DNA of 64,000 nucleotides, from NCBI GenBank assembly GCA_963752915.1, contig CAVVZZ010000013.1, positions 186,001 through 250,000 on the forward strand. The letters run 5' to 3'. Numbering within the stretch: position 1 is the stretch's first letter; each line of letters begins with the position of its first letter. Positions 55,824 through 64,000 of this stretch are shown here, one piece after another. The DNA comes from DATJPR01 sp963752915. GTDB taxonomy: Bacteria; Bacteroidota; Ignavibacteria; UBA10030; UBA6906. The notes under the pieces were generated by a model. That model did no database searches and had not been told where the DNA came from. It saw only the letters and a list, made by a program, of their open reading frames with translations. The position numbers were made by a program, and so were the translations under genes.

Positions 55824-58234
55824 AGCCATTCCAGGTCATGAGGAGTACGATCCTGGCGTTTTTGCTTGTCGTGATCGCGCAAACAACCTCGGGACAGATA
55901 AATTACCCATCACCGATCCGATCCGGCACCGAAGCAATTGTGCTCGGGAAGTTCAAGCCGACCGGAGCAGAGAGAGAAATGGTGCTCTGGTACAATCAGC
56001 CCGGGATGCAATGGCTCGAAGGGATGCCCATTGGGAATGGCTTTATGGGCGCCATGGTCTTTGGAAGAATTCAGCATGAACGAATTGCGCTCAATGAAGG
56101 GACCTTCTGGTCAGGTCGACCGAATGACTACGCGAACCCTGATGGCTACAGGTATTTCGCTGCGATCCGTGATCTGGTCTTTGCAGGGAAGTACAAGGAG
56201 GCCGAGAAAATGGCAAATGACCATTTCTTCGGGATTCCTGTCAACCAACAGGCATTTCAACCGCTCGGCGATCTTCTGCTAACTTTCAAAACGGGGGACA
56301 CGGTGGGGGAGTACTACCGGGAGCTCGACATGGAGACCGGTATTGCGAAGGTCCGCTACCGCGATGGTGACGCCGTATTTACTCGGGAGATCTTCATGTC
56401 CCATCCCGATCATGTCATGGTCCTTCGCCTCGCGTGCAACAAACCTCATAGGATTTCCGTTGAAGCGCGGTTGCAGAGCCCGTATCTGGACAGTGTCGTT
56501 GCACGACCCGGCAGACTTACCATGGATGGAGCATGGAAAGGCCCGCTACCACCGAGTCCGAACAATGCCTTGATCGCGAGTGTAGAGGGGACGGGGTTGA
56601 AGTTCCGGACGACCCTGCTTGCGCTTCCCGAAGAAGGGCGGCAACGTATCACCGACACCAGCCTGGTCATCGAGAATGCCACTTCTGTAACATTCATCCT
56701 GACGGCTGCAACGAGTTTCAAGAACTATGCGGATATCGGTGGAGATCCCGGAGCGGTCTGTGAGAAGATTCTCGGGAACGTGGCGGGGAAGAACTACAGT
56801 GCCTTGCTGAAGAATCACGAAACCGATTTTCATTCACTGATGGACAGGGTGCACCTGAGGATTGGGGACCCGTCGATGAATGACAAGCCCACCGATGAAC
56901 GGCTCAAACTTGTCCGGGCGGGAGGTACGGATATCGACCTCGCTTCAAAGGTGTTCCAGTTCGGTCGCTACATGCTGGCATCCAGCAGCAGGGAAGGAGG
57001 CCAACCGGCGAACCTGCAGGGGATATGGAATGAAATGCAGTCGCCCCCGTGGGGGAGCAAGTATACCTCGAATATCAATGTCGAGATGAATTACTGGCCG
57101 GTAGAAGTATGCAACCTGAGCGAATGTCATCTGCCGTTGTTCGACGCGATCAAGAGCCTTTCGGTGACCGGCGCAAGGACTGCGAAAGTGGAATATGACT
57201 GTCGCGGCTGGGTGTGCCATCACAATTTCGACCTCTGGATGGGAACTGCGCCCGTGGATGCTGCACGCTATGGTATGTGGCCCATCGGCGGGGCATGGTT
57301 GTGCCAGCATATCTGGGAGCATTTTCTGTATACGGGCGATGTGGATTTCCTCAAAGAATACTATCCGGTCTTGAAAGGCTCTGCCCAGTTTCTCATGGAT
57401 CTGATGGTCCCGCATCCGAAGTATGGATGGTTGGTGATTCCATTTTCCATGTTACCCGAGCAGGGCTTCTTCCCAACGTCTGGTAGTGAAGAATGCTTCC
57501 TCTCCTCTTCGACAACGATGGACATCGGAATCATCCGAGAATTGTTTCCACACTGCATTGAAGCAGAGAAGATTCTGAATATCGACAAGGGTTTCGGACA
57601 GGAACTTGAGACGGCTCTGAACAAGATACCGCCATATCAGGTCGGGAAAAACGGCCAGCTGCAGGTATGGCTGGAGGATTGGGAACGAGGAAAAGAGGGG
57701 CATAACATCTCAGCGAACTTTGCGTTCTACCCCGGCAGTTCGATCACGCTCCGTGGAGAACCACGCCTGGCCGATGCCATCCGGAGATGGTTGGAACCAA
57801 GGGGTGGAAATGGTGGATGGATATTCGCATGGGACATCTGCGATTGGGCGCGCCTTGAGGACGGGGCGAAGACCGACACGCTGATCAGAAGATTTGTTGG
57901 GGGGCGACTGGCCCCTAATCTGCACAATACAGGGAATAACCAATCTGACGCGAACTTTGGATTCACCGCGGCGGTTGCCGAATGCCTCGTTCAGAGTCAT
58001 GCTGGAGAGATCAACCTGCTCCCTGCGTTGCCCTACAGCTGGACCAACGGCTCTGTCTCTGGATTGAAGGCCAGGGGCGGATTCGTGGTAGCCATCTCCT
58101 GGCGCGACGGGAAGCTCGAGACATGTGAGATCAAATCGAGCCTGGGGAAGCCTTGCGTGGTACGATATGGGGAGAAAACCAAAACCTATGACATCCCGGC
58201 GGGCCGGGCCATCCGAATCGAAGGATCACTCTAG
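55820..58234 (+). CDS. GH95 glycosidase, copy 3
   Basis: This 804-residue protein is a GH95 member with signal peptide (to about residue 25, TTSGQ). The N-domain reads VLWYNQPGMQWLEGMPIGNGFMGAMVFG. Catalytic positions are Asn418 and Asn420 (NINVEMNYWP), Glu547 (FSMLPEQ, where copy 1 has SPEN) and Asp710 (NQSDANFGF, where copy 1 has QIDGNFGF). The changes around the acid and base loops suggest altered specificity within GH95. It is coupled to GH3 copy 3 by a 4-bp overlap (55820-55823), and the GH2 gene starts 8 bp after its stop codon, so the three are probably translated from one message. Alpha-L-fucosidase or alpha-L-galactosidase are the family activities. Confidence 0.9.
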   Translation: MKPFQVMRSTILAFLLVVIAQTTSGQINYPSPIRSGTEAIVLGKFKPTGAEREMVLWYNQPGMQWLEGMPIGNGFMGAMVFGRIQHERIALNEGTFWSGRPNDYANPDGYRYFAAIRDLVFAGKYKEAEKMANDHFFGIPVNQQAFQPLGDLLLTFKTGDTVGEYYRELDMETGIAKVRYRDGDAVFTREIFMSHPDHVMVLRLACNKPHRISVEARLQSPYLDSVVARPGRLTMDGAWKGPLPPSPNNALIASVEGTGLKFRTTLLALPEEGRQRITDTSLVIENATSVTFILTAATSFKNYADIGGDPGAVCEKILGNVAGKNYSALLKNHETDFHSLMDRVHLRIGDPSMNDKPTDERLKLVRAGGTDIDLASKVFQFGRYMLASSSREGGQPANLQGIWNEMQSPPWGSKYTSNINVEMNYWPVEVCNLSECHLPLFDAIKSLSVTGARTAKVEYDCRGWVCHHNFDLWMGTAPVDAARYGMWPIGGAWLCQHIWEHFLYTGDVDFLKEYYPVLKGSAQFLMDLMVPHPKYGWLVIPFSMLPEQGFFPTSGSEECFLSSSTTMDIGIIRELFPHCIEAEKILNIDKGFGQELETALNKIPPYQVGKNGQLQVWLEDWERGKEGHNISANFAFYPGSSITLRGEPRLADAIRRWLEPRGGNGGWIFAWDICDWARLEDGAKTDTLIRRFVGGRLAPNLHNTGNNQSDANFGFTAAVAECLVQSHAGEINLLPALPYSWTNGSVSGLKARGGFVVAISWRDGKLETCEIKSSLGKPCVVRYGEKTKTYDIPAGRAIRIEGSL

Positions 58235-58241
58235 CACTCAT

Positions 58242-60671
58242 ATGCAACGACACTACAGCCTTCTTCCGATTGTTCTCGTCTTGATGCTGAGTCCTGTAAC
58301 GAGCATCAATGCGCAGGAGAACACCGAACGCAAGCAGCGTTTCGACAATGACTGGAAATTCTCCTTGGGAGATTCTCCAACAGCCGCCTCTCGGGATGCG
58401 GATGACAGAGATTGGCGGACCCTCGATCTGCCGCATGACTGGAGTATCGAAGGGAGCCCGAATCCGAAAAATCCAACGGGAGGAGGAGGCGGGTACTTCC
58501 CTGCGGGCATCGGATGGTATCGAAAGACATTCACCGTTCCCGCCGCATGGAAGGAGAAATGTGTTTCGATCTATTTTGAAGGTGTGTACATGAATTCGGA
58601 GGTTTTCCTGAATGGAAAGTCTCTGGGTGTTCATCCCTATGGATATACGGCGTTCAGTTACGACCTGTCTCCCGCTCTCGATTTCAAAAGCGACAATGTC
58701 CTGGCTGTGCGTGTCGATAATTCACGTCAGCCGAATTGCCGCTGGTATAGCGGCTCCGGGATCTATCGCCACGTCTGGCTCCTCGTCACCGACCCCGTCC
58801 ACGTTGCCAATTGGGGCGTGGGGATTACGACACCCGAGGTCTCTGAACACGAGGCGTCTGTTCAGATACGGACGTGGCTGAAAAACGAAACAGATCTGCC
58901 GCAGAAGATCATGCTCGAGGTAGATCTCGCGGGAGCAAATACCGCCGGCACAGGAGCTGATCGCGTGCAGGTCGACCTTCCGGCCAGGGGAGAAAAGGAA
59001 ATAGGGCAGAGGATCACGGTCTCAAATCCATTGTTGTGGACGCCGGATGCTCCCCATCTGTGCCACGCGACCGTTCGGGTGCTGAAGGACGGCCGCCTTC
59101 TTGATGCAACCACAACCACTTTTGGAATTCGATCCATTCGCTTCTCGGTCGACAATGGTTTTCAGCTCAATGGAAAGAGCGTAAAGATCAACGGCGGCTG
59201 CGTCCACCATGATAATGGTTGTCTGGGGGCCGCCGCTTTTGACCGTGCGGAAGTGCGCCGCGTTGAACTCCTGAAGTCGGCGGGATTCAACGCGGTCCGC
59301 ACTTCGCATAATCCGCCCTCAGAGACGTTCCTCGATGCGTGCGACAGACTCGGCATGATGGTCATGGACGAGGCATTTGATGGCTGGCGGGAGAGCAAGA
59401 CCCCGTATGACTATGCTCTGTATTTTGACAAATGGTGGCGTCGCGATATTGAAGCCATGGTGCTGCGTGACCGCAATCATCCTTCCATCATGTTCTGGAG
59501 CACGGGAAACGAAATCATTGAGAGGAAGAAGCCTGAAGCAGTTGAAACCGCACAGATGCTCGCAGAATGCATCCGGGCGCTTGACCCAACACGTCCCGTA
59601 ACCTCAGCGATGACCACATGGGACAAAGATTGGGAAATCTTCGACACGCTGTTTGCCGTCCATGATATCGGCGGATACAACTATCAACTCCAGCGTGCAC
59701 CGTCTGATCATGCGAGGGTCCCCACGCGGGTCATTGTGCAGACCGAATCATTCCCAAGGGATGCCTTCTCGAACTGGAAGATGGTGCAGGGCAACAGTTA
59801 CATCATTGGCGATTTTGTCTGGACGGCGCTCGACTACCTTGGCGAGTCGGGGATCGGCCGGTGGTATTACTCGGGCGATGTCCCGGGGGAGCATTGGGAA
59901 CGGGATCTGTTTCCCTGGCATGCGGCCTATTGCGGAGACATTGATTTGACAGGATGGAGGAAGCCGATTTCCCACTACCGCAATATCCTCTACAACAACA
60001 CGGAAAAGCTCTACCTGGCTGTCCGGGAGCCGAGTGCCGCGCCGCGCGAAATCAAAGAGACCCTCTGGTCTGTGTGGCCGACATGGGAAAGCTGGAGCTG
60101 GCCGGGGTACGATGGCAAGGAGCTCCAGGTGGAAGTGTATTCAAGGTATCCGAAGGTCCGTCTCTACCTGAACGCGAAGCTTATTGGCGAACAGGCCACG
60201 ACGGAAGAGCAACAGTTCAAGGCGACGTTCCCGGTCCCCTACGCGCCGGGCGAATTGCGCGCTGTTGGTGTGGTGGATTCGAAGGAAGTGGAATCGGCGG
60301 TCTTGCGGACCGCGGGTCCTGCCGCCGAAGTCAGGCTCATCCCGGACAGGAGTACGATATCAGCAACGGGACAGGATCTATCGTTTGTCACCGTTGAAGT
60401 GACCGATGCCGACGGGACCATCGACCCGAATGCTCAAAACCGACTTCAGTTCAGTGTCGACGGCCCCGGCGTCCTTGCAGGCGTAGGGAATGCGGATATC
60501 AAAGATCTTGATTCGTATGTTGGCACGACACGCAAGGCCTGGCACGGTCGGGCACTTGTGGTCATCCGAAGTACAAAAAGAACGGGCAAAATTACGCTTG
60601 CCGTACGCTCGGCAGGACTTGCTGATGCGCAGACAACGATCAGCGCCGAGAATTCACCATTCGAGAGGTGA
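58242..60671 (+). CDS. GH2 beta-galactosidase, copy 1
   Basis: This 809-residue retaining enzyme is a GH2 beta-galactosidase-like protein. A signal peptide (ending INAQ) precedes the sugar-binding jelly-roll (RFDNDWKFSLGDSP ... DLPHDWSIEG), Ig-like domain and barrel, with acid/base Glu424 in FWSTGNEI and nucleophile Glu502 in IVQTESFPRD. C-terminal beta-domains of the DUF4982/invasin-like kind follow (about 600-809). ATG 58242 is chosen because it starts the signal peptide; an in-frame ATG at 58125 lies inside the preceding gene. The ribosome-binding site is weak, so coupling to the upstream gene is likely. It ends in a GTGA overlap region with GH2 copy 2. Confidence 0.92.
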   Translation: MQRHYSLLPIVLVLMLSPVTSINAQENTERKQRFDNDWKFSLGDSPTAASRDADDRDWRTLDLPHDWSIEGSPNPKNPTGGGGGYFPAGIGWYRKTFTVPAAWKEKCVSIYFEGVYMNSEVFLNGKSLGVHPYGYTAFSYDLSPALDFKSDNVLAVRVDNSRQPNCRWYSGSGIYRHVWLLVTDPVHVANWGVGITTPEVSEHEASVQIRTWLKNETDLPQKIMLEVDLAGANTAGTGADRVQVDLPARGEKEIGQRITVSNPLLWTPDAPHLCHATVRVLKDGRLLDATTTTFGIRSIRFSVDNGFQLNGKSVKINGGCVHHDNGCLGAAAFDRAEVRRVELLKSAGFNAVRTSHNPPSETFLDACDRLGMMVMDEAFDGWRESKTPYDYALYFDKWWRRDIEAMVLRDRNHPSIMFWSTGNEIIERKKPEAVETAQMLAECIRALDPTRPVTSAMTTWDKDWEIFDTLFAVHDIGGYNYQLQRAPSDHARVPTRVIVQTESFPRDAFSNWKMVQGNSYIIGDFVWTALDYLGESGIGRWYYSGDVPGEHWERDLFPWHAAYCGDIDLTGWRKPISHYRNILYNNTEKLYLAVREPSAAPREIKETLWSVWPTWESWSWPGYDGKELQVEVYSRYPKVRLYLNAKLIGEQATTEEQQFKATFPVPYAPGELRAVGVVDSKEVESAVLRTAGPAAEVRLIPDRSTISATGQDLSFVTVEVTDADGTIDPNAQNRLQFSVDGPGVLAGVGNADIKDLDSYVGTTRKAWHGRALVVIRSTKRTGKITLAVRSAGLADAQTTISAENSPFER

Positions 60672-60679
60672 ACACTTCC

Positions 60680-63541
60680 ATGCAATCCGTCAAGAACATA
60701 CCGCTCATTTGTCTCGCCGTCGCAACTCTTGTTGCAGTCTCGACCGCACTCCCCGCTGGCGCGCGAGAACCCAGGAAAACCCTATCGTTCGATGCGGACT
60801 GGCGATTTCGGGCCGGTGAGATCGACGGCGCCGAACGACCGGAATACAATGACGCATCGTGGCTCAAAGTCAATGTGCCCCATGACTGGAGCATTGAAGG
60901 GCTAGCCTTGTCAACAACAAAAGTGGATGATCCTGATGAAATTCCCGTTGTCAGAGGGGAATGGAAATTCAGCAAAGGCGACGACCTTCGTTGGAAGGAC
61001 ACTGCGTGGAACGACATCTCCTGGCAAAAAGTGAATCTCCCCGCAACGTGGGAGGAACATTCGAACTACACGGAAGACAATGTTTTTGGCTGGTTCCGCC
61101 GAGAGGTGATTATCCCCGCGGATCTCAAAGGGAAGGATATCTATATCAATGTCGGCAAAATCGACGACGCGGACGAAACCTATTTCAACGGCGTGAAGGT
61201 CGGAGGGATGGGTCAATTTCCGCCCCACTACGTCAGTGCCTGGGACATCAACCGTCGATACAAAGTGCCCCACGAACTCATCCACTACGGCGGCAAGAAC
61301 AGCATAGCCGTCCGGGTGTTCGATGGCATCCAGGGAGGAGGCATCTATGATGACGGAAGAAGAGTTGTGGATGGCCAATTTGAATCGAGCTCACCCGGAG
61401 GAAGCGGCGCCGGATACATCAACGCCGGCACGGGCTGGTACCGGAAGGAGTTCACGCTGCCGGGGAATGTTCAGGGCAAGCGCGTCTTCATCGAGTTCGA
61501 CGGCGTGTACATGAACAGCGATGTGTGGCTGAATGGTACGCATCTCGGCAACAGGCCGTACGGTTACTCCAGCTTTGAGTATGAACTGACGCCGTACCTG
61601 AAATTCGGCGGTCAAGCGAATGTCCTTGCCGTTCGCGCCAGAGTGCAGCAGCCGTGCTCGCGCTGGTATTCGGGCGCCGGCATTTACCGGCATGTGCGCC
61701 TCACGATGACGGACCCGGTCCATGTCGCGCATTGGGGAACGTATGTAACAACGCCTGCCGTCTCCGAGCGCGAGGCGACGGTTCGCGTCCAAACGAAGAT
61801 CCGGAATCAATCGTCATCGACCCAGAAGATCGAGCTTGACCTCGTTCTCGTGGACGATGCAGGGCGCAAATTCGCAAACGGGTCGCTCAGTCAAAAGGTG
61901 GAGGGAGATAGCACCGCAATCTTCGAGCAGACCGTGAAATTGCCGAATCCGAGACTCTGGACGCTGGAATCGCCGCGGCTCTACCGCGTTCAAGCCACAG
62001 TCCATGTCGATGGTCGGGTCGCAGACGCATTTGTCACACCATTTGGCGTCCGGACGTTCGAATTCACCGTGGACAAGGGGTTCTTTCTGAACGGCAAGCA
62101 TGTGGATATGAAAGGAGTCTGTTTGCATCACGACCAGGGTTCCCTCGGTTCTGCGGTACACAAACGCTCGATTGAGCGTCAGCTGGAGATCATGAAGAGG
62201 ATGGGGTGCAACGCCATCCGCACGAGCCACAACCCGCCCGATCCCGAATTGCTGGATCTGTGCGATCGCATGGGATTCCTCGTGATGGACGAGGCGTTCG
62301 ACGAATGGAAGAGAAACAAGACGATGTACGGGTACGGCCGGTTTTTTGACGAGTGGAGCGAGAGGGACCTGACGGACATGATCCTCCGCGACAGAAACCA
62401 TCCCAGCATCGTGTTGTGGAGTATCGGCAATGAAATCCCCGAACAGGACAATGCCGACGCATACGACATGGCGAAGCGGCTTGCGGATATTTGTCGCAAC
62501 AACGATCCGACACGACCTGTGACTTCGGCCTGCAATAGTCCGGCCGAGGCGGAGAAGAGCGGGTTCTCCAAAGCGCTCGATGTCTTTGGTGTCAACTACA
62601 ATATGCCCTTCTATCAGACACTTCGCGGCAAGGCAAAGCTGGTCGCCTCCGAAACCGCGTCGGCTGTCAGCACCCGGGGAGAATACAACCTGGTGCAGGT
62701 CAACGATTCGCTGACGATAGAGTATCGGCTCAAGAACCAGTGTTCGTCCTATGACGACAGTACGGCGGAGTCAACCCTCAGGGCGATCAAGAACTCTCCA
62801 TGGATTGCCGGGCAATTTGTCTGGACAGGATTCGATTACATCGGTGAACCCTCGCCGTTCCCATGGCCTTCCGTCAGTTCCTATTTCGGGATTGTCGACT
62901 TGTGCGGCTTCCCTAAAGACCGATTCTATCTTTACCAGAGTCAATGGACGGACAAACCCATGGTCCATCTTCTTCCGCATTGGAACTGGTCGGGTTTCGA
63001 AGGCAAAGCGATTCCCGTCAGGTGCTACACCAACTGCGAATCCGTGGAGCTCTTTCTGAATGGAAATTCGCTCGGCGTAAAGAGAGCAAGGGACACAAGG
63101 GATCTGCACCTGGAATGGATGGTCTCGTATGCTCCCGGAACGCTGAAAGCCATTGCCCGGAACAACGCAAAGGAGATGTGCACGGACGAAGTCCAAACCA
63201 CGGGAACGCCCGCAAAGATAGTACTCGTCCCCGACCGGCGAGAAATCGGTGCAGATGGAGAGGATCTGTCATATGTCACCGTCAAAGTCGTTGACAAGGA
63301 AGGCCGTGTCTGTCCTGACGCTGACAACACGATCACGTTTGCCGTAGACGGTGAGGGCGCCCTGGCCGGTGTGGGCAACGGCAACCCGATCAGTCACGAG
63401 GCATTCAAAGCGCACAAGCGGAACGCATTTCACGGAATGTGTCTGGCGATTGTGCAGTCAGGACGTAAACCAGGCACGATCACACTTTCCGCGGTGTCCG
63501 AAGGTCTTCAGGCGGCGCGGGTAGTGATTCAGGCAAGATAG
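60680..63541 (+). CDS. GH2 beta-galactosidase with an extra nested jelly-roll domain, copy 2
   Basis: This 953-residue GH2 enzyme has acid/base Glu585 in LWSIGNEI and nucleophile Glu658 in VASETAS, with GFPKDRFYLYQSQW typical of beta-galactosidases. Its N-terminal sugar-binding domain begins normally (LSFDADWRFRAGEI ... VPHDWSIEGL), but about 155 residues (roughly 78-232) are inserted before it resumes at GAGYINAGTGWYRKEF. The insert itself looks like a second jelly-roll (WQKVNLPATWEEH ... NVFGWFRREVIIPADLKGKDIYINVGKIDDADETYFNGVKVGG). ATG 60680 is preferred because AGGTGA (60666-60671) is well spaced; GTG 60668, overlapping the previous stop by 4 bp, is the alternative. It closes the continuous enzyme run. 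Confidence 0.9.
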   Translation: MQSVKNIPLICLAVATLVAVSTALPAGAREPRKTLSFDADWRFRAGEIDGAERPEYNDASWLKVNVPHDWSIEGLALSTTKVDDPDEIPVVRGEWKFSKGDDLRWKDTAWNDISWQKVNLPATWEEHSNYTEDNVFGWFRREVIIPADLKGKDIYINVGKIDDADETYFNGVKVGGMGQFPPHYVSAWDINRRYKVPHELIHYGGKNSIAVRVFDGIQGGGIYDDGRRVVDGQFESSSPGGSGAGYINAGTGWYRKEFTLPGNVQGKRVFIEFDGVYMNSDVWLNGTHLGNRPYGYSSFEYELTPYLKFGGQANVLAVRARVQQPCSRWYSGAGIYRHVRLTMTDPVHVAHWGTYVTTPAVSEREATVRVQTKIRNQSSSTQKIELDLVLVDDAGRKFANGSLSQKVEGDSTAIFEQTVKLPNPRLWTLESPRLYRVQATVHVDGRVADAFVTPFGVRTFEFTVDKGFFLNGKHVDMKGVCLHHDQGSLGSAVHKRSIERQLEIMKRMGCNAIRTSHNPPDPELLDLCDRMGFLVMDEAFDEWKRNKTMYGYGRFFDEWSERDLTDMILRDRNHPSIVLWSIGNEIPEQDNADAYDMAKRLADICRNNDPTRPVTSACNSPAEAEKSGFSKALDVFGVNYNMPFYQTLRGKAKLVASETASAVSTRGEYNLVQVNDSLTIEYRLKNQCSSYDDSTAESTLRAIKNSPWIAGQFVWTGFDYIGEPSPFPWPSVSSYFGIVDLCGFPKDRFYLYQSQWTDKPMVHLLPHWNWSGFEGKAIPVRCYTNCESVELFLNGNSLGVKRARDTRDLHLEWMVSYAPGTLKAIARNNAKEMCTDEVQTTGTPAKIVLVPDRREIGADGEDLSYVTVKVVDKEGRVCPDADNTITFAVDGEGALAGVGNGNPISHEAFKAHKRNAFHGMCLAIVQSGRKPGTITLSAVSEGLQAARVVIQAR

Positions 63542-63729
63542 GAGATTCCTGCCTACTGACTCTCTTCTCACTTTTGGCGGCAGGAAATCAAGCTAAGTTT
63601 ATCGGCTGAAGTACGATGTTGTGATGTGTTCGGCTGAGAAACAGTCAATCTTCGGAACGATGACGCTCGATGGATCCCGGCTCGGAGATGAGCATTGTGT
63701 TGCTGTGGAACAACTGGAGGAGGCTTACA

Positions 63730-64000
63730 ATGAAGCAGATACTGTTCCTGCTCGCGTTGGTGGTCCTCATTTCGCCATCAACAACCTATTGCCAGACGCT
63801 GATGGATTATGTTCTTGCGCAACGAGGCGATACCCTGGTCTTAAAGAATTATGCAGATATGGGCAATACACCGAATTCATTGTATGAAGCTCTGCTTCTG
63901 GATACGAGCAATGTTCCTGCTGGGCGCGTCTATGAGTTGCAGGCAGGCGGATGGTACCCTCTCCAGAATAACCCCTCAACGTCTGCAAAACATACTACGA
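63730..64000 (+). CDS. Secreted beta-helix protein (paralog 3), 5' part
   Basis: The gene begins at ATG 63730 after a GGAGGAGG ribosome-binding site and runs off the right edge with 90 codons visible. It has a signal peptide (MKQILFLLALVVLISPSTTYCQ), followed by TLMDYVLAQRGDTLVLKNYADMGNTPNSLYEALLLDTSNVPAGRVYELQAGGWYPLQNNP, which matches the mature N-termini of the beta-helix proteins at 12478 and 28917. A T9SS tail is expected but lies outside the window. The 188-bp gap before it holds no gene; a weak inverted repeat TCCTGCC/GGCAGGA (63548-63585) has a 24-base loop. Function unknown, as for its paralogs. Confidence 0.88.
   Translation, partial: MKQILFLLALVVLISPSTTYCQTLMDYVLAQRGDTLVLKNYADMGNTPNSLYEALLLDTSNVPAGRVYELQAGGWYPLQNNPSTSAKHTT

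Noticed and set aside
63548..63585. Terminator after the last GH2 gene
   Set aside because: The stem TCCTGCC/GGCAGGA has a 24-base loop and no following T-run.
63621..63887. 88-codon open frame near the right edge
   Set aside because: It overlaps, in another frame, the start of beta-helix paralog 3, which has a strong ribosome-binding site, signal peptide and close homologs in the window.
1..64000. CRISPR arrays, tRNA or rRNA genes, insertion sequences and attachment sites
   Set aside because: No spaced direct repeats, RNA gene signatures or transposase/integrase sequences were seen on either strand.

Overview
The window is a carbohydrate-degradation locus from a Gram-negative bacterium, most likely the Bacteroidota/Ignavibacteria side of the tree. 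Four secreted proteins end in a type IX secretion (T9SS) type A sorting domain with the QNYPNPFNP motif, there is a TonB-dependent outer-membrane receptor (TBDT), and most genes carry Sec or Tat signal peptides. The lineage is inferred from these motifs alone. I saw no rRNA, tRNA, CRISPR array or insertion sequence.

Layout. 1-1071: 3' part of a GH9 endoglucanase gene. 1121-5253 (minus strand): GH31 enzyme with a PA14 insert, then mannonate dehydratase uxuA. 5254-9320: control and uptake region with a LacI-type regulator, operator-like palindromes, a GPH sugar:cation symporter and a long TBDT leader. 9321-14271: TBDT and the first of three paralogous beta-helix proteins with T9SS tails. 14590-16799: SurA-like periplasmic isomerase and an orphan SPASM-domain fragment. 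16857-63541: a long run of plus-strand enzyme genes with short gaps or 4-bp overlaps (GH9, GH10, membrane spermidine-synthase-like protein, GH95, GH29, beta-helix paralog 2, GH43, GH3, DUF362-like protein, GH27, GH3, GH95, GH42, GH29, GH97, frameshifted GH31, GH3, GH95, GH2, GH2). 63730 to the edge: start of beta-helix paralog 3.

How it may work. GH9 and GH10 enzymes would cut beta-1,4-glucan or xylan backbones at the cell surface. The debranching set can remove alpha-xylose (GH31), beta-galactose (GH2, GH42), alpha-galactose (GH27, GH97), fucose or related L-sugars (GH95, GH29), arabinose or xylose (GH43, GH3) and beta-glucose or xylose (GH3). This fits xyloglucan and glucuronoxylan-rich plant hemicellulose. 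The TBDT would import oligosaccharides, the GPH symporter would take the products across the inner membrane, and UxuA would handle hexuronates. No SusD-like gene is present, and the TBDT resembles the Xanthomonas/Caulobacter type more than SusC. The LacI regulator probably controls its own promoter and the transporter through related palindromes at 5748-5761 and 7140-7155.

The features most worth a second look are the three-copy beta-helix family, the shared LacI-type operators, a 16-bp perfect palindrome before the TBDT, a GH2 enzyme with an extra nested jelly-roll domain, a Tat-plus-T9SS DUF362-like protein, a one-base frameshift in a GH31 gene, the orphan SPASM fragment and a duplicated GH3-GH95 module.
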